A DNA stretch of 64,000 nt from Sphingomonas aurantiaca (GCF_003050705.1 NZ_QAOG01000004.1:434001-498000), one strand, 5' to 3'. Counted from the stretch's first letter, positions 26,103-35,168 are shown. Notes: generated by a model not told the origin, from the letters alone. Made by a program: numbers and translations.

Positions 26103-27785
26103 ATGGAAGACATGCAGACAGCAACGACGCTGTTCGCGGTATCGTTCCGTCAACGCGGTGAAATCGCGGAGATTCTCGCGCGCGCGGGGGCGGGTGCGGA
26201 CTGGCAGGCGGCGGTGTTCGGCGATGCCGTCGCGATCGAAAGCCGGTTCCTCGCGAGCGGCGCGGCCGTCGCGTTGATCGATGCGCGCGGCGACCTGGAC
26301 GAGGGGCTGGCGGCGACGCTCGCGCTGGGCGGACTGGCCGCCACCAATGGCGCGGCGCTGCTCGTGCTGGTGTCGCGCGGCGACGTCGAGGCGATCGGCG
26401 AGTTCTTCGATGCAGGCGCCACGCAGTTCCTCACCAGCCCGGCGACCGACGGCGAACTGGTCCAGGCGCTGCGGTTCGCCGGGCGGCATGCGGTGCGCAG
26501 CGCGGGCAGCGCGATCGATCGCCGCCGCATTCCCGGCGCGTCGCTGTACGACCGCGAGACCGGCGACGTCCGCCGCTGGATAATCGGCCGGATCGCCGCC
26601 GATTGCCCGGTCGCGGTGGTGCTGGTGTCGTTGTCGCGGCTCGACATCGTCAACGCCGCGCATGGCCGGCCTGCCGTCGACGCGTTGATCGAGACGGCGG
26701 TACGACGGACCGAACGCGTCGCGCACGCGGCGATCGGGGTCGATTCAATGGTCGCGCGGCTTGGCGGCTCGGAATTCGCGCTGGTGCTGGAGGCGTCGGG
26801 TGCCGCGGTGACGGCGGCGATCACCGCGCTGGATGCGGCTCTCGCACGGCCGTTCCGCGTGGCGGATACGCGCGCGGTGCTCGGGTGCCGGTTCGGGGTG
26901 GCGCAGCGCCAGCCGGGCGACGACGCTGCGGCCCTGCTGCGCCGGGCGAGCGAGGCGCTGGCGGAGGCCAAGGCGAGCGACGGGTCGGTGCTGCACGTGG
27001 CGTTGCCCGACGGGGTCGCGCCGATCGATGCGCTGGCGATCGACCTGCACCACGCGATCGAACGCGACGAGATCGATCTGCGCTGGCAGCCGCAGGTCGA
27101 GATTGCGGGCGGCCGGATCGCCGGGGTCGAGGCATTGGCGCGGTGGAACCACCGGACGCTCGGGCCGCTCGGCGCGGATACGCTGTTCGATGCGGCCGAC
27201 CGCGCGGATCTGGGCATCGCGTTGTCGGATCACATCCAGCGCCTCGTGCTGGCGCGGGCGGTGGCGTGGCCCGCCGCGCTGGGGACGTTGCGCGTGTCGC
27301 TGAACCTGACCGCGGCGGATATCTCGCGGCCCGGTTTCGCGGCGCTGTTCCTCGCGCGGGTCGACGCTAGCGGCTTTCCACGCGGCCGCCTGACCGTCGA
27401 GATCACCGAGACCGGGCTGATCGAGGATCTCGCTGTGGCATCGGCGTTGCTGGCGGAACTGCGCGGGGCAGGGTGCCGTGTCGCGATCGACGATTTCGGC
27501 ACGGGCTATTCGAGCCTTGCCTATCTCAAGTCGTTGCCGCTCGATTACGTCAAGATCGACAAGTCGCTGGTCCGCGATATCGACGGCAGCGCGCGCGACC
27601 GCGTGGTGGTGGCCGGCGCGATCACGATGGCGCGATCGCTGGGGCTCGCGGTGATCGCGGAAGGCGTGGAGACCCCGTCGCAGCTCGAGCTGCTTACCGC
27701 GGGCGGCTGCGGCCTGTACCAGGGCTTCCTGTTTTCCGAGCCGGTCGACGAGGCGGTGCTGCTGGATCTGGTGGAGAGAGAATGA
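26103..27785 (+). CDS. GGDEF/EAL protein (probable c-di-GMP phosphodiesterase)
   Basis: About 560 residues from ATG 26103 (ATG 26082 is an in-frame alternative). Residues 1-130 resemble a degenerate receiver domain (A-L-I-D-A-R-G, G-A-T-Q-F-L-T-S-P). The GGDEF domain that follows carries G-G-S-E-F at about 221-225 in place of GGDEF, so it is probably not an active cyclase. The C-terminal EAL domain is intact: E-A-L-A-R-W-N-H near 343, N-L-T-A-A-D-I-S, E-I-T-E-T, D-D-F-G-T-G-Y-S-S, K-I-D-K-S-L, A-E-G-V-E and Q-G-F-L-F-S-E-P. Hydrolysis of cyclic di-GMP is therefore the likely activity. The ATG of the next gene overlaps its stop. Confidence 0.93.
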   Translation: MEDMQTATTLFAVSFRQRGEIAEILARAGAGADWQAAVFGDAVAIESRFLASGAAVALIDARGDLDEGLAATLALGGLAATNGAALLVLVSRGDVEAIGEFFDAGATQFLTSPATDGELVQALRFAGRHAVRSAGSAIDRRRIPGASLYDRETGDVRRWIIGRIAADCPVAVVLVSLSRLDIVNAAHGRPAVDALIETAVRRTERVAHAAIGVDSMVARLGGSEFALVLEASGAAVTAAITALDAALARPFRVADTRAVLGCRFGVAQRQPGDDAAALLRRASEALAEAKASDGSVLHVALPDGVAPIDALAIDLHHAIERDEIDLRWQPQVEIAGGRIAGVEALARWNHRTLGPLGADTLFDAADRADLGIALSDHIQRLVLARAVAWPAALGTLRVSLNLTAADISRPGFAALFLARVDASGFPRGRLTVEITETGLIEDLAVASALLAELRGAGCRVAIDDFGTGYSSLAYLKSLPLDYVKIDKSLVRDIDGSARDRVVVAGAITMARSLGLAVIAEGVETPSQLELLTAGGCGLYQGFLFSEPVDEAVLLDLVERE

Positions 27786-28228
27786 TGCGCCATCTGATGC
27801 TGCCGGTCGCGATGATGGCCATCGCGGCGGCACCGGTGCCGCTAGCGGCCCAGATTCCGGCCCCGATTCCGGCGGCAACCGCGATCCGCCAGGCGATGGA
27901 GGCGAGCGCCGCAGGGTGGAATGCGGGCGATCTCGCGCGGTTCATGGCGGTCTATGCCGATGATGCGGTGTTCGTGACGCCCAAGGGGTTGCTGCGCGGC
28001 AAGGAGGCGATCTCCGCCAAATATCGCCCGAGCTTTCGCGGCGTCGGCAACGCGCGCGGCACGCTTTCGTTCGCGTTCCTCGAGATGCGTGGGATCGACG
28101 CGCGCCACGCGATGCTGTTCGCGCGCTGGACGCTGACCGGGCCGTCGACCGCGGAAAGCGGCATGACGACCCTGGTCTTTGAACGGCGCGGGGCAGTTTG
28201 GCAGATCATCGCTGATCACAGCAGCTGA
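27782..28228 (+). CDS. Secreted SnoaL/DUF4440-like protein
   Basis: 148 residues starting at an ATGA overlap with the EAL gene. A signal peptide (M-A-I-A-A-A-P-V-P-L-A-A-Q) precedes an NTF2-like fold. W-N-A-G-D-L-A-R-F-M-A-V-Y-A-D-D-A-V-F-V is the typical SnoaL/DUF4440 opening, with a final A-V-W-Q-I-I-A-D-H-S-S strand. Such proteins often bind or process small ligands, but no activity can be assigned. It is translationally coupled to the phosphodiesterase gene. Confidence 0.85.
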   Translation: MMRHLMLPVAMMAIAAAPVPLAAQIPAPIPAATAIRQAMEASAAGWNAGDLARFMAVYADDAVFVTPKGLLRGKEAISAKYRPSFRGVGNARGTLSFAFLEMRGIDARHAMLFARWTLTGPSTAESGMTTLVFERRGAVWQIIADHSS

Positions 28229-28241
28229 CCGGCCCACGCGC

Positions 28242-29432
28242 TTACCGCGATTGACGCTCGGCGCCGGCCGCACGGACGTCGGCGATCGTCGGATATCCGT
28301 TGACCGCCATCAGCAGGTCCGCCTCCGCGAGCAGGCATTTGAGGACGTGCGCCGCGCCCTCCGCGCCACCGAGCGCCAGGCCGTAAGCATAGGGCCGACC
28401 GACACCGACCGCGGTCGCGCCCAGCGCCAGCGCCTTGACCATGTCGGTCCCCGATCGGATGCCCGAATCGAACAGCACCGGCGTGCGCCCCGACGCGGCG
28501 ACGACCGCGGGCAGCATGTCGATCGCGGCGATGCCGCCATTTGCCTGCCGCCCGCCATGGTTCGAGCAGTAGATCGCGTCGGCGCCAGCATCGATCGCGC
28601 GGCGCGCATCGTCGGGGTGGCAGATGCCCTTCAGCACCAGCGGCAATTTGGTCAGCGAGCGCAGCCACGGCATGTCCGCCCAGGTCAGCACCTTGCCGAA
28701 CACGCCGGACCATTGCTGCACCGCTGCGGCCTTGTCCTCCTCGGGCGTCCGGTCGAGCAGACCGCGGAACACCGGGTCGCTGAAGTAATTGGCCAGCACG
28801 TGCCCGCGCAACTGCGGGAAGTTCGCCGCATTCAGGTCGCGCGGTCGCCAGCCCGTCACCCAGGTGTCGAGCGTCACGACGATCGCCTTGTACCCGGCGG
28901 CCTCGGCACGGCAGACGAGGCTCTCGGTCAGCGCATCGTTTTTCGGCGTGTAGAGCTGGAAAAAGCCGGGCGTCTCGCCGAGCTGTGCGGCGACGTCCTC
29001 GAGCGGATCGTTCGACAGCGTCGACTGGCACAGCGGCACGCCGGTGATCGCCGCCGCCCTGGCCGCCGCGAGATCGCCGTGACCGTCCTGCGTACAGATG
29101 CCGTTGATGCCCACCGGGCTCATGAACAGCGGGGTCGGCAGCGTCATGCCGAACAGCTCGACCGACAGGTCGCGGCGCGAGCAATCGACCATCATCCGCG
29201 GCGTCATGCCCCAGTGCGCAAAGGCATCGGCATTGTGGCGCTGGGTATGCTCGTCGCCGCACCCGCCCTGCAGATAGGTGAGCGTCGCGGGGGGCAGCGC
29301 GGCGGCGGCGCGCGCCTCCAGCGTTGCGAAGTCGACCGGCACCCCCGGCAGCACGCCGTTCAGGCCCGCAAAGTAGATCGCGTTCTGGTAATCGCCGAAC
29401 TGCGGCGGACGCTTCGGTGGCACGGCCATCAT
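28242..29432 (-). CDS. FMN-dependent alpha-hydroxy-acid oxidase/dehydrogenase
   Basis: A 396-residue FMN TIM barrel of the lactate oxidase / lactate 2-monooxygenase / L-lactate dehydrogenase family. The catalytic and flavin motifs are visible: S-P-V-G-I-N-G near 110, Q-S-T-L-S-N-D-P, F-F-Q-L-Y, L-V-L-K-G-I and the active-site S-N-H-G-G-R-Q, then F-D-S-G-I-R-S-G-T-D. The long N-terminal Y-L-Q-G-G-C-G-D-E-H and overall length are closest to lactate 2-monooxygenase-like members, but I cannot separate substrate classes by eye. It is convergent with the SnoaL-like gene. Confidence 0.92.
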   Translation of the reverse strand: MMAVPPKRPPQFGDYQNAIYFAGLNGVLPGVPVDFATLEARAAAALPPATLTYLQGGCGDEHTQRHNADAFAHWGMTPRMMVDCSRRDLSVELFGMTLPTPLFMSPVGINGICTQDGHGDLAAARAAAITGVPLCQSTLSNDPLEDVAAQLGETPGFFQLYTPKNDALTESLVCRAEAAGYKAIVVTLDTWVTGWRPRDLNAANFPQLRGHVLANYFSDPVFRGLLDRTPEEDKAAAVQQWSGVFGKVLTWADMPWLRSLTKLPLVLKGICHPDDARRAIDAGADAIYCSNHGGRQANGGIAAIDMLPAVVAASGRTPVLFDSGIRSGTDMVKALALGATAVGVGRPYAYGLALGGAEGAAHVLKCLLAEADLLMAVNGYPTIADVRAAGAERQSR

Positions 29433-29475
29433 CCTCTCCTTCTGTTTTGCGGCCCTTGTACGCTGCGGCGCATGA

Positions 29476-29554
29476 CGAAGTCATTCCTTCTGCCCAACGG
29501 TCGAAGTCATTCCTTCTGCCCAACGGTGACGAAGTGATTCCTTGTGCCTAAGGG
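29476..29554. repeat. Three tandem 26-base repeats
   Basis: Two identical adjacent copies of a 26-base unit (29476-29501 and 29502-29527, with core CATTCCTTCTGCCCAACGG) are followed after two bases by a third, diverged copy (29530-29554). They lie between the divergent FMN-oxidase and prolyl oligopeptidase genes, where promoters are expected. Confidence 0.9.
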
Positions 29555-29583
29555 ATGGACGACCGTTTACAGAAAGTCCGACG

Positions 29584-31689
29584 ATGTCCCTTCGATCGCC
29601 TCTCTTCCTGCTGTTGGCACTCTCCACGAGCGCGATCGGCCAGACGCCCGCCGCCGACCCGAACGCGTATCTTGAGGATATTCACGGTAAGCGTGCGCTC
29701 GACACGGTCGCCGCGTGGAACACGCGCTCGCTGGCGGCGCTCGAGGCCAAGCCCGGCTATGCGGACTATCGCCGGCGCGCGCTCGACCTGTTGCAGGCGG
29801 ATCGCCAGATCGCGAACCCCGACCAGATCCTCGGCGATCAGGTGCTGAACCTGTGGCAGGACAAGGCGAACGTGCGCGGGCTGTGGCGGGTCGCGTCGCT
29901 CGCGTCGTTCACGCGCGGCAAGCCCGTGTGGCGGACGCTGATCGACGTCGATGCGCTGGGCAAGGCCGAGGGCAAGAGCTGGGTCTGGAAGGGCGCCACC
30001 TGCCGCTCGCCATCCTATGATCGCTGCATGGTGGCGCTGTCGAACGGCGGTGGCGACGCGGTGGTCGAACGCGAATTCGATATCCCGTCGGGCAAGTTCG
30101 TCGCCGACGGTTTCTCCGTACCGATCTTCAAGACGCGGCTGAGCTGGGCGGGGCCCGATGCGCTGTACGTCGCGACCGATTTCGGTGCGGCCAGCCTGAC
30201 CAAGTCGGGCTACCCGCGCACCGCCAAGCTCTGGAGGCGCGGCACGCCGCTTGGTGCGGCAAACGAGATCGCGAGCGCGACGCAGGATGATGTCGGGATC
30301 AACGTCAGCGTGTTTCCCGATGGCGACCGCACCTTTCCACTGGTCGTGCGCGACGTCGATTTCTTCCATTCGAAGCGCAGTCATGTCGCCGACGACGGAC
30401 GGCTGGTGGCGACGCCGCTGCCTGACGATGCGGTGATCAATACCGTGCTCGACGGCCGACTGATCGCCACGCTCGCGTCCGACTGGCGCGGCGTGCCGAG
30501 CGGATCGGTGGTGGCGTATAGCATCGCCGACGTGCTGGCGGGGCGCGCACCGACGATCGAGCGCGTGCTGGTGCCGACCCGGACACAGGCGGTCGAACAG
30601 GTCGATTCGAGCCGGTCGGTCCTGTGGGTCAAGATGCTCGACGATGTGTCGGGGCGGCTCGTGTCGCTGACGCGCGGCGCCGACGGTGTCTGGACGCCGT
30701 CGGTCGCAGCCTTGCCCGCCGCATCGACGATCCATCTCGACGCCACCGCGGGCAAGGACGATGTCGCCTTTGCCACGGTCGAGAGCTTCCTCAGCCCGCC
30801 CGCGCTCTATGCGGTCCGCCCGGGCGCACAGCCAGTGGCGGTCGATACGCTGCCCGCGCGGTTCGATGCGTCGACGATGCAGGTAGACCAGCGGTTCGCG
30901 ACATCGAGGGACGGGACGAAGATCCCGTACTTCCTGGTGCGCAAGAAGGGGACGAGTGGACCGGTGCCGGCTTTGGTCCACGCCTATGGCGGTTTCCGCA
31001 ATGCGCAGACGCCGACCTATCTGGTCGACCAGCCCTATCGTTCGGGTCCGGCCGGGTTGTTCTGGGTCGAGGAGGGCAATGCGTTCGTGCTCGCCAACAT
31101 CCGCGGCGGCGGCGAATATGGTCCGCGCTGGCATCAGATGCCGCTGCGCGAGAACCGGCAAAAGGCCTATGACGATCTCCACGCGGTCGGTGACGACCTG
31201 GTGCGCACCGGTGTCAGTGCCAAGCGCAAGATCGCGGTATCGGGCCGCTCCAATGGCGGGCTGCTCGTCGGCGTCGCGATGGAACAGCGCCCCGATCTGT
31301 ACGGCGCGATCGTGATGGGATCGCCGCTGCTCGACATGCAGCGTTATTCGCATCTGTCCGCGGGCGCATCGTGGATCGGCGAATATGGCGATCCGGACAC
31401 ACCGGCGGACTGGGCGTTCATCTCGAAATATTCGCCGTACCAGAATCTGAAGCGCGGCGTGCGCTACCCCGCGCCGTTCATCTACACCTCGACCGAGGAC
31501 GACCGCGTCCACCCCGGCCACGCGCGCAAGTTCGCCGCGCGGCTCGATGCGTATGGCGATCCGTTCTTCTATTACGAGAACCCCGAAGGCGGCCACGCCG
31601 CGGGCGCCGACAAGATCGAGGACGCCAAGCGCGCCGCGCTCGTCACCGTTTATCTCAACACGCAGCTCGGCACCGCACCGCAGCGCTGA
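29584..31689 (+). CDS. Secreted prolyl oligopeptidase family (S9) serine peptidase
   Basis: About 701 residues from ATG 29584, with a signal peptide (L-F-L-L-L-A-L-S-T-S-A-I-G-Q). The first two thirds form a beta-propeller-type domain. The C-terminal alpha/beta hydrolase domain carries the nucleophile in G-R-S-N-G-G-L (Ser556), an oxyanion region A-N-I-R-G-G-G-E-Y-G, D-D-R-V-H-P-G-H-A-R-K with the acid, and G-G-H-A-A-G with the catalytic His. It cleaves after proline in short peptides and probably works in the periplasm. The DUF885 peptidase gene follows after 13 bases, so they likely form an operon for peptide use. Confidence 0.95.
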   Translation: MSLRSPLFLLLALSTSAIGQTPAADPNAYLEDIHGKRALDTVAAWNTRSLAALEAKPGYADYRRRALDLLQADRQIANPDQILGDQVLNLWQDKANVRGLWRVASLASFTRGKPVWRTLIDVDALGKAEGKSWVWKGATCRSPSYDRCMVALSNGGGDAVVEREFDIPSGKFVADGFSVPIFKTRLSWAGPDALYVATDFGAASLTKSGYPRTAKLWRRGTPLGAANEIASATQDDVGINVSVFPDGDRTFPLVVRDVDFFHSKRSHVADDGRLVATPLPDDAVINTVLDGRLIATLASDWRGVPSGSVVAYSIADVLAGRAPTIERVLVPTRTQAVEQVDSSRSVLWVKMLDDVSGRLVSLTRGADGVWTPSVAALPAASTIHLDATAGKDDVAFATVESFLSPPALYAVRPGAQPVAVDTLPARFDASTMQVDQRFATSRDGTKIPYFLVRKKGTSGPVPALVHAYGGFRNAQTPTYLVDQPYRSGPAGLFWVEEGNAFVLANIRGGGEYGPRWHQMPLRENRQKAYDDLHAVGDDLVRTGVSAKRKIAVSGRSNGGLLVGVAMEQRPDLYGAIVMGSPLLDMQRYSHLSAGASWIGEYGDPDTPADWAFISKYSPYQNLKRGVRYPAPFIYTSTEDDRVHPGHARKFAARLDAYGDPFFYYENPEGGHAAGADKIEDAKRAALVTVYLNTQLGTAPQR

Positions 31690-31702
31690 TCGTCAGGAAT
31701 TC

Positions 31703-33496
31703 ATGATGCGTAAACTCCGCCTGCTCCTCGGCGCCGCGATCCTGGCGCTCCCCGCTTCGTCGATCTCCACGCCCGTGCTCGCTGCACAGGCTGCGCAGGC
31801 TGCGCAGGGCACCGCGTTCGCGGCGCTGTCGAAGCGCTATGTCGATGGCCTCGCGCGGCTCAATCCGTCGTCCGCGACCGCGCTCGGCGATCACCGCTTC
31901 GACGCGCAGATCACCGACATGTCGGCGGCGGGCCGCGCCAAGCGCGCGGCGTTCTCCAAGGCGATGCTCGCCGATCTCCAGCGGATCGACCGCAAGGCGC
32001 TCCCGCGCGAGGAGCAGGTCGACGCGGCGCTGCTCGACAACGCGCTGCGCTACGACATCTGGGATGCCGAGACGCTCGGCGGATGGGCGTGGGATCCTCA
32101 GGTCTATAACGACATCGCCGGCAGCTCGCTCTATGCGCTCGCCGCGCGCGATTTCGCCCCCTGGCCACAGCGCCTGAACGCCGCGACCGCGCGGATGGCG
32201 GCGCTGCCCGCGTTGCTCGCTCAGGCGCGCGCGAACATCGTGCCGGCGCGTGTCCCCTCGATCTACGCAACGACGGTCGCCAAGCAGAATAGCGGTATCG
32301 TCGACATCGCCGAGAGCATGCTCGCGCCGCATCGCGACACGCTGTCGGCGGCCGACGCCAAGCGGTTCGACGCGGCGCTGGCCTCGCTCAAGACTGCGGT
32401 GGCCGAACATCAGCTCTGGCTCGACAAGACGCTGGTGCCGGCCGCGAAGGGGGACTTCCGCCTCGGCGCGGCGCTGTACGACAAGAAGCTCGCCTTCGCG
32501 CTGCAATCCGACCTGACCCGGCCCGAGATCAAGCGCCGTGCCCAGGCTGCGATCGTCGACACGCGCGCGCAGATGTACGCGATCGCGCGGCAGATATTCG
32601 GCGCAAAGCCCGGCGCGCTGCTGCTTCCCGACAAACCGAACGACGCGCAGCAACAGGCCGCGATCGAGGCCGCGCTCGAACTCACCTACGCCAAGCGTCC
32701 GCCACGCGACGGCATGATCGACGCCTCGACCAAGGCGCTGGCGCAGGCGACCGCGTTCGTCCGCGACAAGGGCCTTGTCGGCATGCCCGACGGCCCCGTG
32801 AAGATCATCACGATGCCCAAGTTCCAGCAGGGTGTCGCGGTTGCCTATTGCGATTCACCCGGTCCGCTCGAGAAGAATCTCGGCACGTTCTTCGCCGTCT
32901 CGCCGATCCCCGACGACTGGACCGAGGCGCAGGCGACGTCGTTTCTCAGCGAATATAACGACTATATGATCCACGACCTCGCGGTGCACGAGGCGATGCC
33001 GGGTCATTATCTCCAGCTCGCGCACGCCAATGCGTCGCAGTCGACGCTGCGCGCGGTGCTCGGCTCGGGGCCGTTCGTCGAGGGCTGGGCGGTGTATGCC
33101 GAGGGGATGATGGCGGACCAGGGCTATCTCAACGGCGATCCGCTGTTCAAGTTGACCGTGCTCAAGATGCGGCTGCGGTCGATCTCGAACTCGCTGCTCG
33201 ACATTGGCATCCACACCGAAGGCATGACCCGCGATCAGGCGATGCAGCTGATGACGCACACCGCATTCCAGCAGGAGCGCGAGGCGGCGGGCAAATGGGT
33301 CCGCGCATCGCTCGGCTCGACGCAGCTGCTGAGCTACTTCACCGGCTATTCCGAGCATATGGCGCTGCGCGACGAGGCCAGGACGCGGCAGGGCGCGGCG
33401 TTCGATCTCAAACGCTACAACGACGCGCTGCTCGCGCATGGTTCGCCGCCGGTGCGCTACGTCCGCGAACTGCTGTTCGACCTGCCGATCGGGTAA
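31703..33496 (+). CDS. DUF885 family secreted protein (putative metallopeptidase)
   Basis: 597 residues from ATG 31703, preceded by AGGA. A signal peptide (L-A-L-P-A-S-S-I-S-T-P-V-L-A-A-Q) opens the protein. The DUF885 signature H-E-A-M-P-G-H-Y-L-Q begins at His429 and resembles an HExxH-type zinc site with an inserted residue. V-E-G-W-A-V-Y-A-E follows, giving a possible third ligand Glu. Related proteins are predicted carboxypeptidase-like metallopeptidases. It is transcribed with the upstream prolyl oligopeptidase gene. Confidence 0.93.
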   Translation: MMRKLRLLLGAAILALPASSISTPVLAAQAAQAAQGTAFAALSKRYVDGLARLNPSSATALGDHRFDAQITDMSAAGRAKRAAFSKAMLADLQRIDRKALPREEQVDAALLDNALRYDIWDAETLGGWAWDPQVYNDIAGSSLYALAARDFAPWPQRLNAATARMAALPALLAQARANIVPARVPSIYATTVAKQNSGIVDIAESMLAPHRDTLSAADAKRFDAALASLKTAVAEHQLWLDKTLVPAAKGDFRLGAALYDKKLAFALQSDLTRPEIKRRAQAAIVDTRAQMYAIARQIFGAKPGALLLPDKPNDAQQQAAIEAALELTYAKRPPRDGMIDASTKALAQATAFVRDKGLVGMPDGPVKIITMPKFQQGVAVAYCDSPGPLEKNLGTFFAVSPIPDDWTEAQATSFLSEYNDYMIHDLAVHEAMPGHYLQLAHANASQSTLRAVLGSGPFVEGWAVYAEGMMADQGYLNGDPLFKLTVLKMRLRSISNSLLDIGIHTEGMTRDQAMQLMTHTAFQQEREAAGKWVRASLGSTQLLSYFTGYSEHMALRDEARTRQGAAFDLKRYNDALLAHGSPPVRYVRELLFDLPIG

Positions 33497-33566
33497 CTGC
33501 CGGTCGCTTGACCCGATCTGCGAATGCTGGGACGCTGCGCCGATAAAAGGCCATCGGAGAGGCGTC

Positions 33567-33623
33567 ATGGCAGCAGGACATCTTCGTCGCGATCACCGCG
33601 GCGGTATCGGGCTGCGGCGTTGA
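33567..33623 (+). CDS. Possible 18-codon leader peptide coupled to the CoA-transferase gene
   Basis: An ATG at 33567 is preceded by GGAGAGG and opens an 18-codon frame rich in Arg, His and Gly. Its TGA overlaps the TTG start of the next gene in TTGA. It could be a translated leader, or the overlap may be chance. Confidence 0.3.
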   Translation: MAAGHLRRDHRGGIGLRR

Positions 33624-34765
33624 GCGGGCCGCTCGCCGGGATCCGGGTCGTCGAGCTTGCCGGGATCGGGCCGGCGCCGTTCGCCTGCATGATGCTCGCC
33701 GATCACGGTGCGGAGGTGATCCGGATCGAACGACCGGGCGCGAAAAAGGGTGGGCCGGGCGGCGATCCCACCAAGGACATCCTGCTGCGATCGCGCAAGG
33801 TCATCGCGGTCGATCTCAAGTCCGCCGACGGTATCCGTGTGGTTCGCGACCTGGTCGCGTCGGCGGATGGGTTCGTCGAGGGATTTCGGCCGGGTGTCGC
33901 CGAGCGGCTGGGGCTCGGGCCCGACGTCCTGCTGGGGGCCACGCCGCGGCTCGTTTACGGGCGGATGACGGGCTGGGGGCAGAACGGCCCCTATGCGCAG
34001 GCGGCGGGGCACGACATCAATTATATCGCGCTGGCGGGCGCGCTGCATGCGTTCGGGCGCGCGGGTGAGAAGCCCACGCCGCCGATCAACATGGTCGGCG
34101 ATTTCGGCGGCGGCGGGATGATGCTGGCGTTCGGGATGGTCAGCGCGTTGCTGCATGCGCGGACGACCGGGCAGGGGCAGGTTATCGACTGCGCGATGAC
34201 CGATGGCGCGGCGCTGCTGATGAGCATGATCTGGAGTTTCCACGGCCAGGGCCTGTGGCGTGACGCGCGCGGCGTGAACCTGCTCGATACCGGCGCGCAT
34301 TTCTACGACACCTATGCCTGCGCGGACGGCGAATACGTAGCGATCGGCGCGATCGAGCGGCAATTCTACGCGGTGCTGCGTGACAAGGCCGGGCTTGCCG
34401 CCGACCCGGCGTTCGACCGGCAGATGGACCCGCGCAGCTGGCCGGCGCTGAAGGAGAAGATGGCGGCCATGTTCGCCACCAAGACCCGCGACGAATGGTG
34501 CACGATCCTCGAACATGGCGACGCCTGTTTTGCGCCGGTGCTGTCGATGCGCGATGCGCCGAAGCATCCGCACAATGTCGCGCGGGGAACGTTTGTCGAG
34601 GCGGGTGGAGTGGTCCAGCCGGCGCCTGCGCCACGCTATTCCCGAACTCCAACCACCACGCCGCGAATGGCGGGCGAGAATTCGGACATGGAGGATGTAC
34701 TGGCGGGGATCGGCTACGCGACGGACTCGATCGCCGCACTGAACGCTGGCGGCATCGTCGCCTGA
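33620..34765 (+). CDS. CaiB/BaiF family CoA transferase (alpha-methylacyl-CoA racemase-like)
   Basis: About 381 residues from the TTG at 33620, which places the family start L-A-G-I-R-V-V-E-L-A-G-I-G-P-A-P correctly. An ATG at 33524 in the same frame would add an unrelated basic extension. Features are A-D-H-G-A-E-V-I-R-I-E-R-P, R-S-R-K-V-I-A-V-D-L-K, V-E-G-F-R-P-G-V, the G-H-D-I-N-Y-I-A-L-A-G segment of racemase-type members with the catalytic His and Asp, and G-D-F-G-G-G-G-M. It likely epimerises 2-methyl-branched acyl-CoA thioesters in fatty-acid breakdown. Confidence 0.9.
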   Translation: MSGPLAGIRVVELAGIGPAPFACMMLADHGAEVIRIERPGAKKGGPGGDPTKDILLRSRKVIAVDLKSADGIRVVRDLVASADGFVEGFRPGVAERLGLGPDVLLGATPRLVYGRMTGWGQNGPYAQAAGHDINYIALAGALHAFGRAGEKPTPPINMVGDFGGGGMMLAFGMVSALLHARTTGQGQVIDCAMTDGAALLMSMIWSFHGQGLWRDARGVNLLDTGAHFYDTYACADGEYVAIGAIERQFYAVLRDKAGLAADPAFDRQMDPRSWPALKEKMAAMFATKTRDEWCTILEHGDACFAPVLSMRDAPKHPHNVARGTFVEAGGVVQPAPAPRYSRTPTTTPRMAGENSDMEDVLAGIGYATDSIAALNAGGIVA

Positions 34766-34783
34766 TCGATGGTCTCAGGATGT

Positions 34784-34807
34784 GGGCCGGTGCTTGCACA
34801 CCGGCCC
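34784..34807. terminator. Perfect 9-pair hairpin between convergent genes
   Basis: GGGCCGGTG and CACCGGCCC surround a six-base loop, just after the CoA-transferase stop and just before the end of the small membrane-protein gene on the other strand. There is no T-run on either side, so it may be a bidirectional terminator of a weaker kind. Confidence 0.4.
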
Positions 34808-34813
34808 GGTAGA

Positions 34814-35071
34814 TTAGTTGCTGTCCGAATTGTCGCTGTCGCCATCGATGGCAAGATACAGACCACCGCCAACGGCAACCGCGGCGAGTGCGATGATGAT
34901 GATGCCACCATCGCCACCGATCTTGCTCTTGTTCGCGGTTGGCGAACTCGTGCGGACGGCCTTGCTGACCGACAGGCTGGCAGCAGGGCTTACCGGTGCG
35001 GCACTGGCGACGACCGGTGCAGCAACGAGCGTGAGGCCAGCGGCCGCCATGGCGAAGGATTTGATAAACAT
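34814..35071 (-). CDS. Small secreted or membrane protein of unknown function
   Basis: 85 residues from ATG 35071, preceded by AGGAGA. A signal peptide (M-A-A-A-G-L-T-L-V-A-A-P-V-V-A-S-A-A-P) is followed by a polar linker, a single hydrophobic helix (G-G-I-I-I-I-A-L-A-A-V-A-V-G-G-G-L-Y-L-A) and an acidic tail of Asp, Ser and Asn. I do not recognise the family. The mature protein would be a one-helix membrane protein with a short acidic end. A perfect inverted repeat lies 79 bases upstream and may control it. Confidence 0.7.
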   Translation of the reverse strand: MFIKSFAMAAAGLTLVAAPVVASAAPVSPAASLSVSKAVRTSSPTANKSKIGGDGGIIIIALAAVAVGGGLYLAIDGDSDNSDSN

Positions 35072-35149
35072 TACAGATTCTCCTGAAAGTACGGCAAACA
35101 TCGCCGCAACTGTCAAAAACGTTCCTGCAGGGTAGAATGTTCACAAAGG

Positions 35150-35168
35150 TTAAAGATGAGATCTTTAA
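35150..35168. promoter_or_regulatory. Palindromic operator-like site
   Basis: TTAAAGAT and ATCTTTAA are perfect 8-base arms around GAG, within an A/T-rich segment in an otherwise GC-rich window. It lies upstream of the small membrane-protein gene (start 35071). The symmetry suits a dimeric regulator; the regulator is unknown. Confidence 0.5.
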
